Below, piece by piece: positions 54,835 through 63,831 of a DNA stretch of 64,000 bases. The notes under the pieces are model-generated. The model ran no database searches, was not told where the DNA came from, and saw nothing but the letters and a program-made list of their open reading frames with translations. Positions within the stretch are counted from its first letter, which is position 1; each line of letters starts with the position of its first letter. A program made the translations under genes and the position numbers. Origin of the DNA: Paenibacillus sp. (lineage in GTDB: Bacteria; Bacillota; Bacilli; Paenibacillales; NBRC-103111); NCBI GenBank assembly GCA_031180825.1, contig JAPSLM010000013.1, positions 32,600 through 96,599 on the forward strand, read 5' to 3'.

Positions 54835-55948
54835 GGTAAATGCTCTCCAGCCGCCGGATGCTTTCGCGGATATCGTAGCCGTGCTTTTTCAAGAAACGAT
54901 GCCTCGTCGGCCAATCCGGTGCGGCCGAACGGTCCAGTATTCCCCTGATCTTGTCGACCCATACCTCGGGCTTAAGCTTCAGATGCTCCACCATGCCGAA
55001 CTGGAGATCGGCTTCGGCCGGCACATGCTCCGACACGAGGCTGGGCACGCCGCCGGCCTGCGCTTCGATGACGACAATGCCCAAGCCTTCGAATAGCGAC
55101 GGCAGCAGGAACACATCCAAAGCGCCGATAATTTCCGGAATATCTTTGCGGGCGCCCAGGAAACGGACCTGCCCCCGGATACCCAGCGTCCCGGCAAGCC
55201 GCTCCATCTCCTCGCGTAATCGCCCGTCTCCGACAAGCACGAGCTGCGCCTCGGGGACCTCTTGAGCCAGTAAGGCGAACGTCTCCAGAAGGAAACGGTG
55301 ATTCTTCTCTTCGCTGAACCGGCCGATATGTCCCACCACCGGAACCGACGGGTCGTTCACTCCGATCCGCTGCCTGAGCCCGCTCCGATCCGCAGGCAGC
55401 TGCTCGTACGGCAGCAGATTGATCGCATTGGGCAGCAGCTCCGTGCGGGTATCCTCCCAGCAGCGGGCTCCGAAGAGCGATTCGCATGCCGGTCTGGAGC
55501 AGCCGATCAGATGCGTGCTGTGCTTCAAAATCAGCGATTTCATGTACTGGCGGTACAAGGCGCGGAACAGCGTCGTCCGCGGTTCGGCATTCACCGTATG
55601 ACTGTGGCACACGCGAACCGGGACGCCGATCTCCTTGGCCAGCTTCAGCACATAGCCGCTGAATTGGAAAATATGGCTGTGAATGGCGGCGTAAGGACCA
55701 TTTTCTCTCACGTTATGCAGGAATCGCTCCCTGAACGGCCCAAGCCCTTTCCGGGGGTGCGGCTGCAGCAAAATTTTCCCGCCGAGCTCGCGAATCTCGC
55801 GGTCGTAGAACCCTTCGCCTTCCAGCTGGACCGCAAAATGAAATTCGAACCGCTCCCGGTCGATGTTCCTGTATATGTTCATTAACAGTGTCTCGACGCC
55901 GCCGGGATCCATTTTTCCGACAACGTGCAATATTTTCATCGCGCTCAT
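54827..55948 (-). CDS. GT4-family glycosyltransferase (EpsF-like)
   Basis: A 373-residue GT-B enzyme opening MSAMKILHVVGKMDPGGVET, a typical EpsF/GT4 start. Donor-site marks: VVGHIGRFSEEKNH, FLGARKDIPEIIGALDVF and the motif SLFEGLGIVVIEAQA. The ATG at 55948 has GGGAGGG upstream; a second ATG three codons on is also possible. It lies between the flippase and candidate polymerase genes. Confidence 0.92.
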   Translation of the reverse strand: MSAMKILHVVGKMDPGGVETLLMNIYRNIDRERFEFHFAVQLEGEGFYDREIRELGGKILLQPHPRKGLGPFRERFLHNVRENGPYAAIHSHIFQFSGYVLKLAKEIGVPVRVCHSHTVNAEPRTTLFRALYRQYMKSLILKHSTHLIGCSRPACESLFGARCWEDTRTELLPNAINLLPYEQLPADRSGLRQRIGVNDPSVPVVGHIGRFSEEKNHRFLLETFALLAQEVPEAQLVLVGDGRLREEMERLAGTLGIRGQVRFLGARKDIPEIIGALDVFLLPSLFEGLGIVVIEAQAGGVPSLVSEHVPAEADLQFGMVEHLKLKPEVWVDKIRGILDRSAAPDWPTRHRFLKKHGYDIRESIRRLESIYHA

Positions 55949-55977
55949 CTTACCCTCCCGGATGACTGTATCTTTGG

Positions 55978-57318
55978 CTAGGATTTGCTTCCGATGCGCC
56001 CCGGCATCCATACGCCGGTTACGATCTGCATCGATTGCTTGACCTTGAACATCATGCTGAAATAGCAGAACGCCGTCGACAGCAAGTTCGCCAAGGCCGC
56101 TCCGATCATGCCGAGACCCGGAATCAGCAGCAGATTAAACGCCACATTCAGAACGGTAGATATCATCAAGATCCGGCTGGACGCGCGCTGCTGCCCGGTC
56201 ATTGTCATGACCGTTCCGGATTGCCCGCAATAGGAGTGCACGAGATGGCTCAGCGACAGCAGAATAAGCGCGGTCGAGCCCGCTTTGAACTCCTCTCCGA
56301 ACAAGCCCAGAATCCACTGGCCCAGCAGCAGAATGGTCAGGAACACCAGCCCGGCGAAGGCGAACCCCGATCGGCCGGACAGCGTGCATACCTTTTGCAT
56401 TTGCTTCAAGTCGCCCTTGGCATACGACTCCGAAATCATCGGCGCCGCAATCATATTGATCGACGTGATCGCAAACGAAACCATCGTCGCGATCCGCACG
56501 GCCGCCGAGAAAATGCCGGACTCGCTCGTGCCGTGCATCATGCCGATCATCACGACGCTAAGCTGTCCCAGAATCAGATACATGCCCGAATTAACCATCA
56601 ACGTCAGAGATTCCGACAGCCAATGCTTCGTTTGAAATTGGTGCGGATGCCCTTTCGTATGCGGCGTCAGCTTCCGGTTAAGCACCCAGGCCCCGAACAA
56701 ATACGACAGCAGCATCGACCCGACAAAAATGATCATCGCTTCGAAAGCGCCGGCTCTGACATGAAATATGACCGTATAAGCATACAAAATGACGATGCAA
56801 AATACGGGACGCAGCACCTTCTCCGGCAGCTGGGCAACCAGCACTTGCTTGAGCGCGAGCAGGGAGCTTTGCCTTAACGTCGCCGTCGCCATCAAAGGAA
56901 CGATCAGCAGCCCGGTCAAAAACGTGTAATAAAATTCGCCTCCGCTGTTCCTGTATATCACGTAGATGACCATTCCGCTTATTCCCATCAGCATGAGCGA
57001 CACGAGCAAGGTCAGCTGGTTCGCCCGGCGCAGCAGGCCTTTGACTTCGCCCCATCGCTGATCCGCCTTGTAAGAGGACACGAACCGGACAATTGCCGTA
57101 TCGAAGCCGAGGTTGGCGGGAAAAGCCACGAAGGTGATGACCGTCATGACAAAAGCGTAATAGCCGTAGCTGACGACCCCGAGCAGCCTGGCCAGCACGA
57201 CCTGCATCAATACGGCAAGCCCGACGCCGGCCACATTCATCATGAACGATAGGGAGCCGCTTTTTGCGAGAATTCGGGAAACGTTCGTTTCCGTCCGATG
57301 TAACGTCGTCTGTTTCAT
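55978..57318 (-). CDS. Oligosaccharide flippase (Wzx-type, MOP superfamily)
   Basis: A 446-residue membrane protein with about twelve to fourteen helices. N-terminal SGSLSFMMNVAGVGLAVLMQ and LARLLGVVSYGYYAF are typical of polysaccharide flippases; later helices include FAGLVFLTILLLGQWIL and LLLIPGLGMIGAALANLLS. It should move the lipid-linked repeat unit across the membrane for the polymerase. Located between the dehydratase and an EpsF-like glycosyltransferase. Confidence 0.93.
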   Translation of the reverse strand: MKQTTLHRTETNVSRILAKSGSLSFMMNVAGVGLAVLMQVVLARLLGVVSYGYYAFVMTVITFVAFPANLGFDTAIVRFVSSYKADQRWGEVKGLLRRANQLTLLVSLMLMGISGMVIYVIYRNSGGEFYYTFLTGLLIVPLMATATLRQSSLLALKQVLVAQLPEKVLRPVFCIVILYAYTVIFHVRAGAFEAMIIFVGSMLLSYLFGAWVLNRKLTPHTKGHPHQFQTKHWLSESLTLMVNSGMYLILGQLSVVMIGMMHGTSESGIFSAAVRIATMVSFAITSINMIAAPMISESYAKGDLKQMQKVCTLSGRSGFAFAGLVFLTILLLGQWILGLFGEEFKAGSTALILLSLSHLVHSYCGQSGTVMTMTGQQRASSRILMISTVLNVAFNLLLIPGLGMIGAALANLLSTAFCYFSMMFKVKQSMQIVTGVWMPGRIGSKS

Positions 57319-57377
57319 ACATACCTTCTTTTCGTTAGTATGAATCCGGAACGTCCCCGGTCCGGCTGCCGGACCGG

Positions 57378-59213
57378 TCAGGAAACGTTGCTGTACGTAG
57401 GCACCAGATGCTTGAGCACCTCGCGGATTTCCTGCTGTCCTTTGCCGAGCACCCGTTCCAGCTTGCGAATCTCGAATTCCAGCTCCGTCCGGTTAATATT
57501 CATCGGCTTGCCAATGAAGATCCGGTCATGCATCGTCGAGGTGATGCCTTCTTCGCTGGTTAACAGCTCCTCGTACAACTTCTCGCCTTCCCGCATGCCC
57601 GTAAATTCGATATTGATGTCGACGTTCGGCTCGAAGCCGGACAAGCGGATCAAATCGGCCGCCAGATCGTAAATCTTCACGGGCGCGCCCATGTCCAGAA
57701 TGAATACCTCGCCGCCCTTGGCAAAGGCGCCCGCCTGAATGACAAGCTGAACCGCCTCCGGGATCGTCATGAAGTAGCGCACCATCTCCGGATGGGTGAC
57801 CGTCACCGGACCGCCCCGCTGAATCTGCTCCTTAAAGCGGGGAATGACGCTCCCCCGGGAGCCCAGCACATTGCCGAAGCGGACGGCGACGAACTTCGTT
57901 TGGCTCTGCTTGTCCAAGCTTTGAATGAACATTTCGGCGATCCGCTTCGTCGTCCCCATCACGCTTGTCGGATTGACCGCCTTGTCCGTGGAGATTAAGA
58001 CGAACCGCTCCGCCTGGAACTGATCGGCGCATTCGGCGACATTTTTCGTGCCGAATACGTTGTTCTTGACCGCTTCGGATGGATTCCTCTCCATCAACGG
58101 CACATGCTTGTGGGCCGCCGCATGGAAAACCACCTGCGGGCGATGATGGCTGAACAGCTCCTCCAGCCTCGTCCGGTCCTGCACATCGGCAATGACCGTC
58201 TCCAATTCGAGCTCCGGCGCAAGCCGCCGCATTTCCATCTCAATCGTATAAATGCTGTTTTCGCCATGTCCAAGCAGCAGCAGCTTCCGGGGGCGGAAAG
58301 GAGCGATCTGGCGGCACAGCTCCGAACCGATTGAACCGCCGGCGCCCGTCACGAGGACGATCTTATCCTCCACATAATTGGCGATGCCCTCCAAATCCGT
58401 TTTGATCGGATCCCGTCCGAGCAAGTCCTCCACCTGAACGTCGCGCACCTGATTCAAGGTCGTTTTGCCTGCGATAATCTCCTGCAGATGAGGAATAATT
58501 TTCAGGCGGGCTTTCGTTTGCTTGCAAATGTTAATAATATCCGTGATTTGCGTCTTGGACACCGAAGGCATCGCAATGATGACTTCGTCGATGCCGTGCT
58601 TTTCGACAATCGCCGGAATCTGTTCACGGCCGCCCAATACAGGGAGACCGTACACTTGCAGCTTTTGCTTATAAGGATCGTCATCGACAAAAGCAAACGG
58701 CATCGCGTCATAATTCTCGTTGCTCTTCAGCTCCTTGGCAAACAGCGTCCCGCAGCTTCCCGCTCCGACGATCAGCGCTTTTCTCGGTTCATTGCCCCCT
58801 AGCGCTTGCCGCTTGCAGCTGAACTTGTCGCAGAACACCCTCCACACGAACCTGCTTCCGCCGAGCAGCAGCAGCATCGTTTCGGCGGTATGCAGAGCTA
58901 TCGTGAACGAAACCGGCTGGGCCGAAATCGCGTTCGTCGCCAAGTAAGATACCAAACCGCTGACCGCCACCGTTTTCGTCATCGAAAGCAGCTCGCCGAC
59001 ACTCGCGTACTGCCAGATCCGGTTGTACAGCTTGAACAGAAACATAAACGCCGTACTGGCGATGGAGGTAATCGTTCCATATAACAGCCACAGCTGCACC
59101 TGATCGGCCGGAATGGCGCTTTTATACGAGAAGTAAAATGCAAAGTAGACGCTAAGCCATACCATACCGAGATCGATCGCAACCAACATTCCCGTTCTTT
59201 TGGAATAATTCAT
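57378..59213 (-). CDS. Membrane-bound UDP-GlcNAc 4,6-dehydratase (CapD/EpsC/PglF-type)
   Basis: A 611-residue protein: four N-terminal membrane helices (LVAIDLGMVWLSVYFAFYF and others), a CoA-binding-like Rossmann region (LIVGAGSCGTLFAKEL, about 150), and a C-terminal SDR domain with VTGAGGSIGSELCRQI (about 292). The catalytic segment reads ISTDKAVNPTSVMGTTKR, with Met where ordinary SDRs have Tyr, as known for large WbpM-class dehydratases. It should make UDP-4-keto-6-deoxy-HexNAc for the aminotransferase and acetyltransferase downstream. The ATG at 59213 follows GGGAGG. Confidence 0.93.
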   Translation of the reverse strand: MNYSKRTGMLVAIDLGMVWLSVYFAFYFSYKSAIPADQVQLWLLYGTITSIASTAFMFLFKLYNRIWQYASVGELLSMTKTVAVSGLVSYLATNAISAQPVSFTIALHTAETMLLLLGGSRFVWRVFCDKFSCKRQALGGNEPRKALIVGAGSCGTLFAKELKSNENYDAMPFAFVDDDPYKQKLQVYGLPVLGGREQIPAIVEKHGIDEVIIAMPSVSKTQITDIINICKQTKARLKIIPHLQEIIAGKTTLNQVRDVQVEDLLGRDPIKTDLEGIANYVEDKIVLVTGAGGSIGSELCRQIAPFRPRKLLLLGHGENSIYTIEMEMRRLAPELELETVIADVQDRTRLEELFSHHRPQVVFHAAAHKHVPLMERNPSEAVKNNVFGTKNVAECADQFQAERFVLISTDKAVNPTSVMGTTKRIAEMFIQSLDKQSQTKFVAVRFGNVLGSRGSVIPRFKEQIQRGGPVTVTHPEMVRYFMTIPEAVQLVIQAGAFAKGGEVFILDMGAPVKIYDLAADLIRLSGFEPNVDINIEFTGMREGEKLYEELLTSEEGITSTMHDRIFIGKPMNINRTELEFEIRKLERVLGKGQQEIREVLKHLVPTYSNVS

Positions 59214-59233
59214 CGTTCTTCCTCCCACAGGTT

Positions 59234-59926
59234 TTATTCGTTGCCGTAGTAATAATAGGCGCTGCCGGATGGCCGGGCTATCCGGTTTAGTACGACGCCC
59301 AGGAGGTTAGCCTGCACAAACTCCAGCGAATGCTTGGCTTTCTGCACCAAATCCCGTTTGACCTTCCCGGAATCGACCACGAGAATGACGCCGTCGCATT
59401 TCGCTGCGATAATTTGCGCGTCGCTGACCGCCAGCACCGGAGGCGTATCAAGCAGCACGATATCATAATGCCGCTTCAGCTCTTCGAGCAGCCCGGTCAT
59501 TTTCTGCGAAGCGAGAATTTCCGACGGATTCGGAGGAATGGAGCCCGAGGTCATCACCTCCAGATTCGGAATATCCGTTGCTTTGACGGCAGTCTCCAGC
59601 GTGCATTGAGAGGTAAGCACATCCGTCAAGCCGGACCGGTTGGAAAGATGGAACGTATGATGCGCCGTCGGCCTACGCAGGTCGGCATCGATCAGCAGCA
59701 CCTTCTTATTCGATTGGGCGTAGACGACAGCCAGGTTATTGATTGTCGTCGATTTCCCCTCCATCGGGCTGGAGGACGTCACCATCAAGGTTCGGCACTG
59801 CCGGTCGATGGAGGAGAATTGAATATTCGTACGCAGCGTCCGGTAAGATTCGGAGACGGGCGATTTGGGATGGCTGTGCGCGATGACGGGACGCCGCTTA
59901 TCGGACTTGGACATTGGATAGTTCAC
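59234..59926 (-). CDS. Capsular/exopolysaccharide bacterial tyrosine kinase (CpsD/EpsB-like)
   Basis: A 230-residue BY-kinase. Walker A variant SSSPMEGKSTTINNLA (about 51-66), Walker A' VLLIDADLRRP, Walker B IVLLDTPPVLAVSD, and a C-terminal tyrosine cluster SAYYYYGNE that would be autophosphorylated. It needs the Wzz-type activator encoded just upstream (29-bp overlap) and should be dephosphorylated by the CpsB-type phosphatase at 60709-61506. Start is either the GTG at 59926 or the ATG at 59914; neither has an ideal ribosome site. Confidence 0.93.
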   Translation of the reverse strand: MNYPMSKSDKRRPVIAHSHPKSPVSESYRTLRTNIQFSSIDRQCRTLMVTSSSPMEGKSTTINNLAVVYAQSNKKVLLIDADLRRPTAHHTFHLSNRSGLTDVLTSQCTLETAVKATDIPNLEVMTSGSIPPNPSEILASQKMTGLLEELKRHYDIVLLDTPPVLAVSDAQIIAAKCDGVILVVDSGKVKRDLVQKAKHSLEFVQANLLGVVLNRIARPSGSAYYYYGNE

Positions 59927-60653
59927 CGACCTTTCGCTCGGAAGACAAAGACCCTTTACTCGTTTCCAGGTCCTGTTCTTCGATTTGAGTAATCAAAGCA
60001 AGCGTCGGCAAGCCTAAGTAGCGTCGGACATCCTCTTCCGTTTTGACCGTATCGTCCATATATTCCAGCAAAAAGGCGAGTCCGACGGAAAGCATAAGCG
60101 AAACAAGAAAACCGAGCGCGATATTCAACAGCGGGTTCGGCTTAATCGGACGGGGCTGCTTGGCCGGATCGGCCGGATTCAGCAAAATCACGTTATCGAC
60201 CTTCATGATTTTTGGAATCTGGCTTTGAAACACCTGGAACACGGCATTGACAATGTTGGCCGCCTTCTCGTAGGACGAATCCTGAATCGAGATGGTGAGC
60301 ACCTGGGTCTCGTTGACCGAGCTCAGCTTGATCTTGTTGATCAATTGCTCGGAGGTCATGCCGAACTCGGGATGCTCCTTCGCTACAATGTCCATGATGG
60401 CCGGGGTCTTAATAATCTCCTTGTAGGTCGTGACGAGCGAAATATTCGTATTGACGGAATTCAAGTCCAATTTCACCACTCCGCCTTGATCGGGCGATGA
60501 GTTAATAATCATTTTTGTCGAAGCTTCATACACGGGCTTCATGAAAAAATAGCTCACGATACCGGCAGCCGTACAGCTGATCGCGACGATGAGGACAATC
60601 AGCCATACACGCTTGCGCAATACGCTCATCACCGCTTTTAAATCGAAATCCAT
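59898..60653 (-). CDS. Wzz/YveK-type chain-length regulator and kinase activator
   Basis: A 251-residue protein with two membrane helices, WLIVLIVAISCTAAGIVSYF (about 17-36) and LNIALGFLVSLMLSVGLAFL (about 175-194), flanking an extracytoplasmic domain; the proline-rich QPRPIKPNP before the second helix is the Wzz signature. The cytoplasmic tail activates the tyrosine kinase that follows. ATG at 60653 chosen by family pattern (MDFDLKAVMSVLRKR); its ribosome site is weak, and a strong AGGAGG at 60719-60724 has no start codon at a usable distance. Confidence 0.88.
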   Translation of the reverse strand: MDFDLKAVMSVLRKRVWLIVLIVAISCTAAGIVSYFFMKPVYEASTKMIINSSPDQGGVVKLDLNSVNTNISLVTTYKEIIKTPAIMDIVAKEHPEFGMTSEQLINKIKLSSVNETQVLTISIQDSSYEKAANIVNAVFQVFQSQIPKIMKVDNVILLNPADPAKQPRPIKPNPLLNIALGFLVSLMLSVGLAFLLEYMDDTVKTEEDVRRYLGLPTLALITQIEEQDLETSKGSLSSERKVGELSNVQVR

Positions 60654-60708
60654 GGTCACGTTATTAGATATCCTCGCTTTCGTTTGGTTTAATGTTCCCG
60701 ATTGTTCT

Positions 60709-61506
60709 TTATAACGAACGATTCCTCCTAAAAAAGCGCGGTAGTTGGGTGAAGAATAAGCTCTTGCGAGCCTTCGGAACCGGCTTCCAAACCTCAAAGC
60801 TCCGGTCCCTGAGCAAGGATTCCGCATTATGCTGGTAATACTTCACATAATCACCTCCGAGCATTTCACTCACGATGCCGTAGGCCCGCCGTAAATGAAA
60901 GGGGCGGCGAACGGCATCGTGCGCATCCGACGCGATAAAATGCACCAAATTTCTTCGGCAGAGCTCTAAGGCAACCGAGCGGACCCGAGGGCCGAAATAA
61001 CCCGTGATGGAATGGGATGTGACTTGGGCCAGAGCACCGTACTCGATCAGCTTCGCCAGCTTGTCCGGCTGCTCCGCAATTTCTTTATTGCGTTCCGGAT
61101 GGGCGATGACCGCCGTCAGGTTTCGAACCGAAAGCTCGTGAAGAATCTCCTCGACCCGTTCAGGCAGCTTGGACGACGGAAATTCGATCAAGGTGTAGGA
61201 TGACCCGTTCAGAGTCAACAACCGATTGGCATATAAATCGTCAAGCCACTGCGGATGAGTATGAATCTCTTGACCGCTGCAAATCGTTAAAGGGATCTGG
61301 TGCCGTACGAGCTGCTCCTGAAAGGATGACACCGCCGTTTCGACAGTTAGTGCAGGATTCCAATAGCTGCCCTTTCGATGATGAGGCGTGGCGACGATCG
61401 TCGATATCCCTTCCCGAACGGCCAAGCGAGCGAGCTCAAGCGATTGCTCCAAGCTGGCAGGACCATCATCTAAACCATGAAGAACGTGACTATGTATGTC
61501 GATCAA
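60709..61506 (-). CDS. PHP-type tyrosine-protein phosphatase (CpsB/YwqE-like)
   Basis: A 265-residue metal-dependent phosphatase of the PHP superfamily. Metal ligands: IDIHSHVLHGLDDGP at the start, ATPHH (about 44), CSGQEIHTHPQW, IAHPERN and FIASDAHD. It removes phosphate from the BY-kinase, so phosphatase, activator and kinase form the control module at the head of the operon. I start at the TTG at 61506 because AGGAGG is 9 nt upstream; the in-frame ATG at 61515 abuts that site directly. Confidence 0.92.
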   Translation of the reverse strand: MIDIHSHVLHGLDDGPASLEQSLELARLAVREGISTIVATPHHRKGSYWNPALTVETAVSSFQEQLVRHQIPLTICSGQEIHTHPQWLDDLYANRLLTLNGSSYTLIEFPSSKLPERVEEILHELSVRNLTAVIAHPERNKEIAEQPDKLAKLIEYGALAQVTSHSITGYFGPRVRSVALELCRRNLVHFIASDAHDAVRRPFHLRRAYGIVSEMLGGDYVKYYQHNAESLLRDRSFEVWKPVPKARKSLFFTQLPRFFRRNRSL

Positions 61507-62001
61507 TGTCTGCATCCTCCTGCTTATTCCGGCTATGTAAATTATGGCACATTTTCAAAGCAAACGAAGAGGGAGCAGAGTTGGGTATTTGATTAGTTAA
61601 AAATGATTATTTTTCACGCATCGATTTAGGATTTAGAAGGTTGTTCATGTAATAAAACATACAATTCCGAAGTGATTTTAACCAATAAATGTAACGTATT
61701 TCATAAAGTTTATTAAAATTATACATTAATTTACATTCATAGTTTTTTAATGAATGAAAGCGTTTTTAATTTTCATGAAAATGGAGGAAAGCTCTTTCAT
61801 TAAAAGGCGTCGCACGGATTTTTAAAAAAATGTGAACCGTCCCATTTGGGGATAACTGGAATACAAAATTTGGTCGATTTTAGGACTTTGGATTGACGGC
61901 AGGTAAAAACACCCAATAGCTTAGATAAATTGGAAAAAAATGAAGCCAAGCGTTCCTCCTGTATAAAAGAACTATGTCTGGGTCAATGAACACATTTTTC
62001 G
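61507..62001 (-). promoter_or_regulatory. AT-rich leader of the exopolysaccharide operon, with a cre-like site
   Basis: About 490 bp with no gene, much more AT-rich than its surroundings. TGAAAGCGTTTTTA (61755-61768, plus strand) matches the cre consensus TGWNANCGNTNWCA at 13 of 14 positions. A TATAAT lies at 61723-61718 on the minus strand just downstream of it, but with a poor -35 box; CATAAT with an extended TG lies at about 61543. I cannot choose between them. CcpA control is an inference. Confidence 0.4.
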
Positions 62002-63000
62002 CTACCCCTCGGACCCAGAATCAGGAAGTGCACCCAGCTCTTGAATGGCCAGATGCCCTGATTTTCGGTTTAAAGCTTGCGCCAGAAGAATAAGCCGCTC
62101 CCCAGCTCTGCCGGGATTTTTTTCTTTTAAGTCTGAAACTTCATGGATATAGGCGTAAATTTGCTTATGCTCCGGCTTTTTTCAGCAATGAATTCACGAT
62201 GTCATAGCCAGACAATCCTGTCACCAATTGGCGTATCACGTTCACAGGGATCCCGGAGGCAACCTGTATCGTCTACGTTCCGAAGGGTGACGGACCTATG
62301 GATTACTGGCCGGCTACGCAAGTGTACATTTGCTCGTCAGCCGTATCGGATCGATTGAGCTTCTGCACGGCAGCATCTCCAATTTGCGTCCCAAAGCGGC
62401 AATCGCTTCGGGATTCTCCAGTCCTGATATTCCTGACGTAGCATACGACAAAATACGACTTTTCCGAGTCCTGCTCCCTCCCGAGGCTGGGACCACCCTT
62501 CTTTTGGCGCACTACAGCTTGCATAGCAGGCGCTTGCGCATCCAGCTAAGGGGATAGCAGGAATGAGCACGTCCGAAGCGGGTAGAAGTCTGCTTCAGGC
62601 GGGCCTCCTAACCCAGCGGGTCGGCAAGGAAGTCTCTCGCCAAAAACATGCTGCCGCGGATCGTTTCCAAGTTGCGGGCAAGACAAGCTGGGTAGGCAAT
62701 TCGTCGGGGTGCTGCCATGCTAGGTACCCCGCCCGATCAGATAGGAGGCCTGCCCGATGTGCAGGAGAATGTTCTTCCTTGCGTTTCCTTGATCCTGACC
62801 GCCGAAGCTTGCAGTAATGACTTCACATTCCTGTATCACCTTAAGCTTCCCGGTCGCATCAATTGTTTGGGCCTCAGGCGACGATGCAGCTTTGGGTTGG
62901 CTTCATAGGCAGCTGCATCCCCGGGGGGAACGATTACCGTGGCATATTTCCAGTCGGTCCAGCTTAAATCCGCGCTTCCCGGTTTAACGGCAGCGCCCTG
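62002..63000 (-). pseudogene. Decayed coding fragments, family unknown
   Basis: No intact gene, but the minus strand contains protein-like pieces in changing frames: KYATVIVPPGDAAAYEANPK (about 62895-62960); a piece with KLKVIQECEVITASFGGQD then ILLHIGQASYLIG ending at the TAG at 62722-62720; IQVASGIPVNVIRQL then NSLLKKAGA ending at 62165; and IYAYIHEVSDLKEKNPG then LILLAQALNRKSGHLA ending at 62002. They look like remains of one or more genes broken by many indels. Families not recognised. Confidence 0.35.
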
Positions 63001-63481
63001 AGGCTAAGGCTTCAGCCAGTGATTGTCTCCGTCGCCGTATCCCACATCCCGTGCTTTTGAGGGGAACCTTCCGGCGTACGACCGCCAGAGCCATAGGCAA
63101 TCTTTAAGATAGGTCGCAAGAGGTCCAGAGTATCCCGGGAAAATCATACGAAAGGTCCCGGAACGTTATTCGCTAACATTAGTGTTGCCAAAAATCGTAG
63201 GAACATCATATGAACGTGCAGCAAAACAAAATAAAATCGATTCCATTTTTTCATAATTAAGTTTTGGCTTTTCATCCAATCCTTTCAGCATCCTGATATG
63301 AAACGAAAATGCTAGCCGTTACCGGGTTTCATTCCGGATCCATCTCCGCCACTCCTCCTGTACGTGTCACGTTGCCAAAACGTGTTTCCACGTCAACAAC
63401 AACTCGTTACAGACATCCCTAAATTTATTAGCATGTAATATTATTCCATTATAAAATTTTCTTTCGGCAATCTACAGCAAA
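63001..63481. other. Intergenic region with no recognised feature
   Basis: About 480 bp between the decayed fragments and the rRNA operon end. I see no intact gene, promoter pair, tRNA or repeat here. The last 200 bp become AT-rich. Confidence 0.5.
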
Positions 63482-63515
63482 AAATGCACAAAAAAAGAAC
63501 CCCGATTGAGGTTCT
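63482..63515 (-). terminator. rRNA operon terminator
   Basis: Minus strand AAGAACC, short loop, CGGGGTTCTT with a TTTTTTT run, directly after the 5S rRNA. Confidence 0.85.
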
Positions 63516-63523
63516 TCTTCTGT

Positions 63524-63640
63524 GCTTGGCGACGTCCTACTCTCCCGGGACCCTGCGGTCCAAGTACCATCGGCGCTGGAAGGCTTAACGTTCGTGTTCG
63601 GGATGGGTACGCGTGGTTCCCTTCCGCCATCATCACCAAA
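63524..63640 (-). rRNA. rrf: 5S ribosomal RNA
   Basis: About 117 nt. On the minus strand it begins TTTGGTGATGATGGCGGAAG, contains the conserved CCATCCCGAACACGAACGTT region and ends GTAGGACGTCGCCAAGCA, the standard Firmicutes 5S pattern. It lies 3' of the 23S gene and is followed by a terminator. End positions may be off by a few bases. Confidence 0.93.
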
Positions 63641-63724
63641 CGAATCTCGATGTTTCTGCCACGAAACATCTCTATTATTCAAGGCGACTTGCGCCCTGAA
63701 AACTGGATCGAAACAATGCGTTCC

Positions 63725-63828
63725 GATATATCTTTTATCGCTCCGTTGAATGCGTCAAAAGTCGCTCTAAAAGATATATCTTCACTGGTAATCAAACCTT
63801 AGTCGCTTCCGAAGGATTCTTCGGAAGA
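63725..63828 (-). other. 23S-5S spacer with two processing-type hairpins
   Basis: The spacer of about 190 bp holds a perfect 13-bp inverted repeat, GATATATCTTTTA (63725-63737) with TAAAAGATATATC (63768-63780), and a perfect 8-bp hairpin CTTCCGAA / TTCGGAAG (63807-63828) just past the 23S end. Such stems are typical RNase cleavage sites for maturing rRNA. No tRNA gene is present in the spacer. Confidence 0.6.
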
Positions 63829-63831
63829 CTT

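Noticed and set aside
62303..62570. Several 60-77 codon frames on both strands
   Set aside because: They overlap each other in different frames, have no ribosome sites and fall in the decayed region.
63449..63802. Frames overlapping the 5S rRNA and spacer
   Set aside because: The 5S rRNA and its terminator explain this sequence.
63641..63831. tRNA gene in the 23S-5S spacer
   Set aside because: I looked for a cloverleaf and a TTC-containing T-loop with matching acceptor stems and found only simple hairpins.
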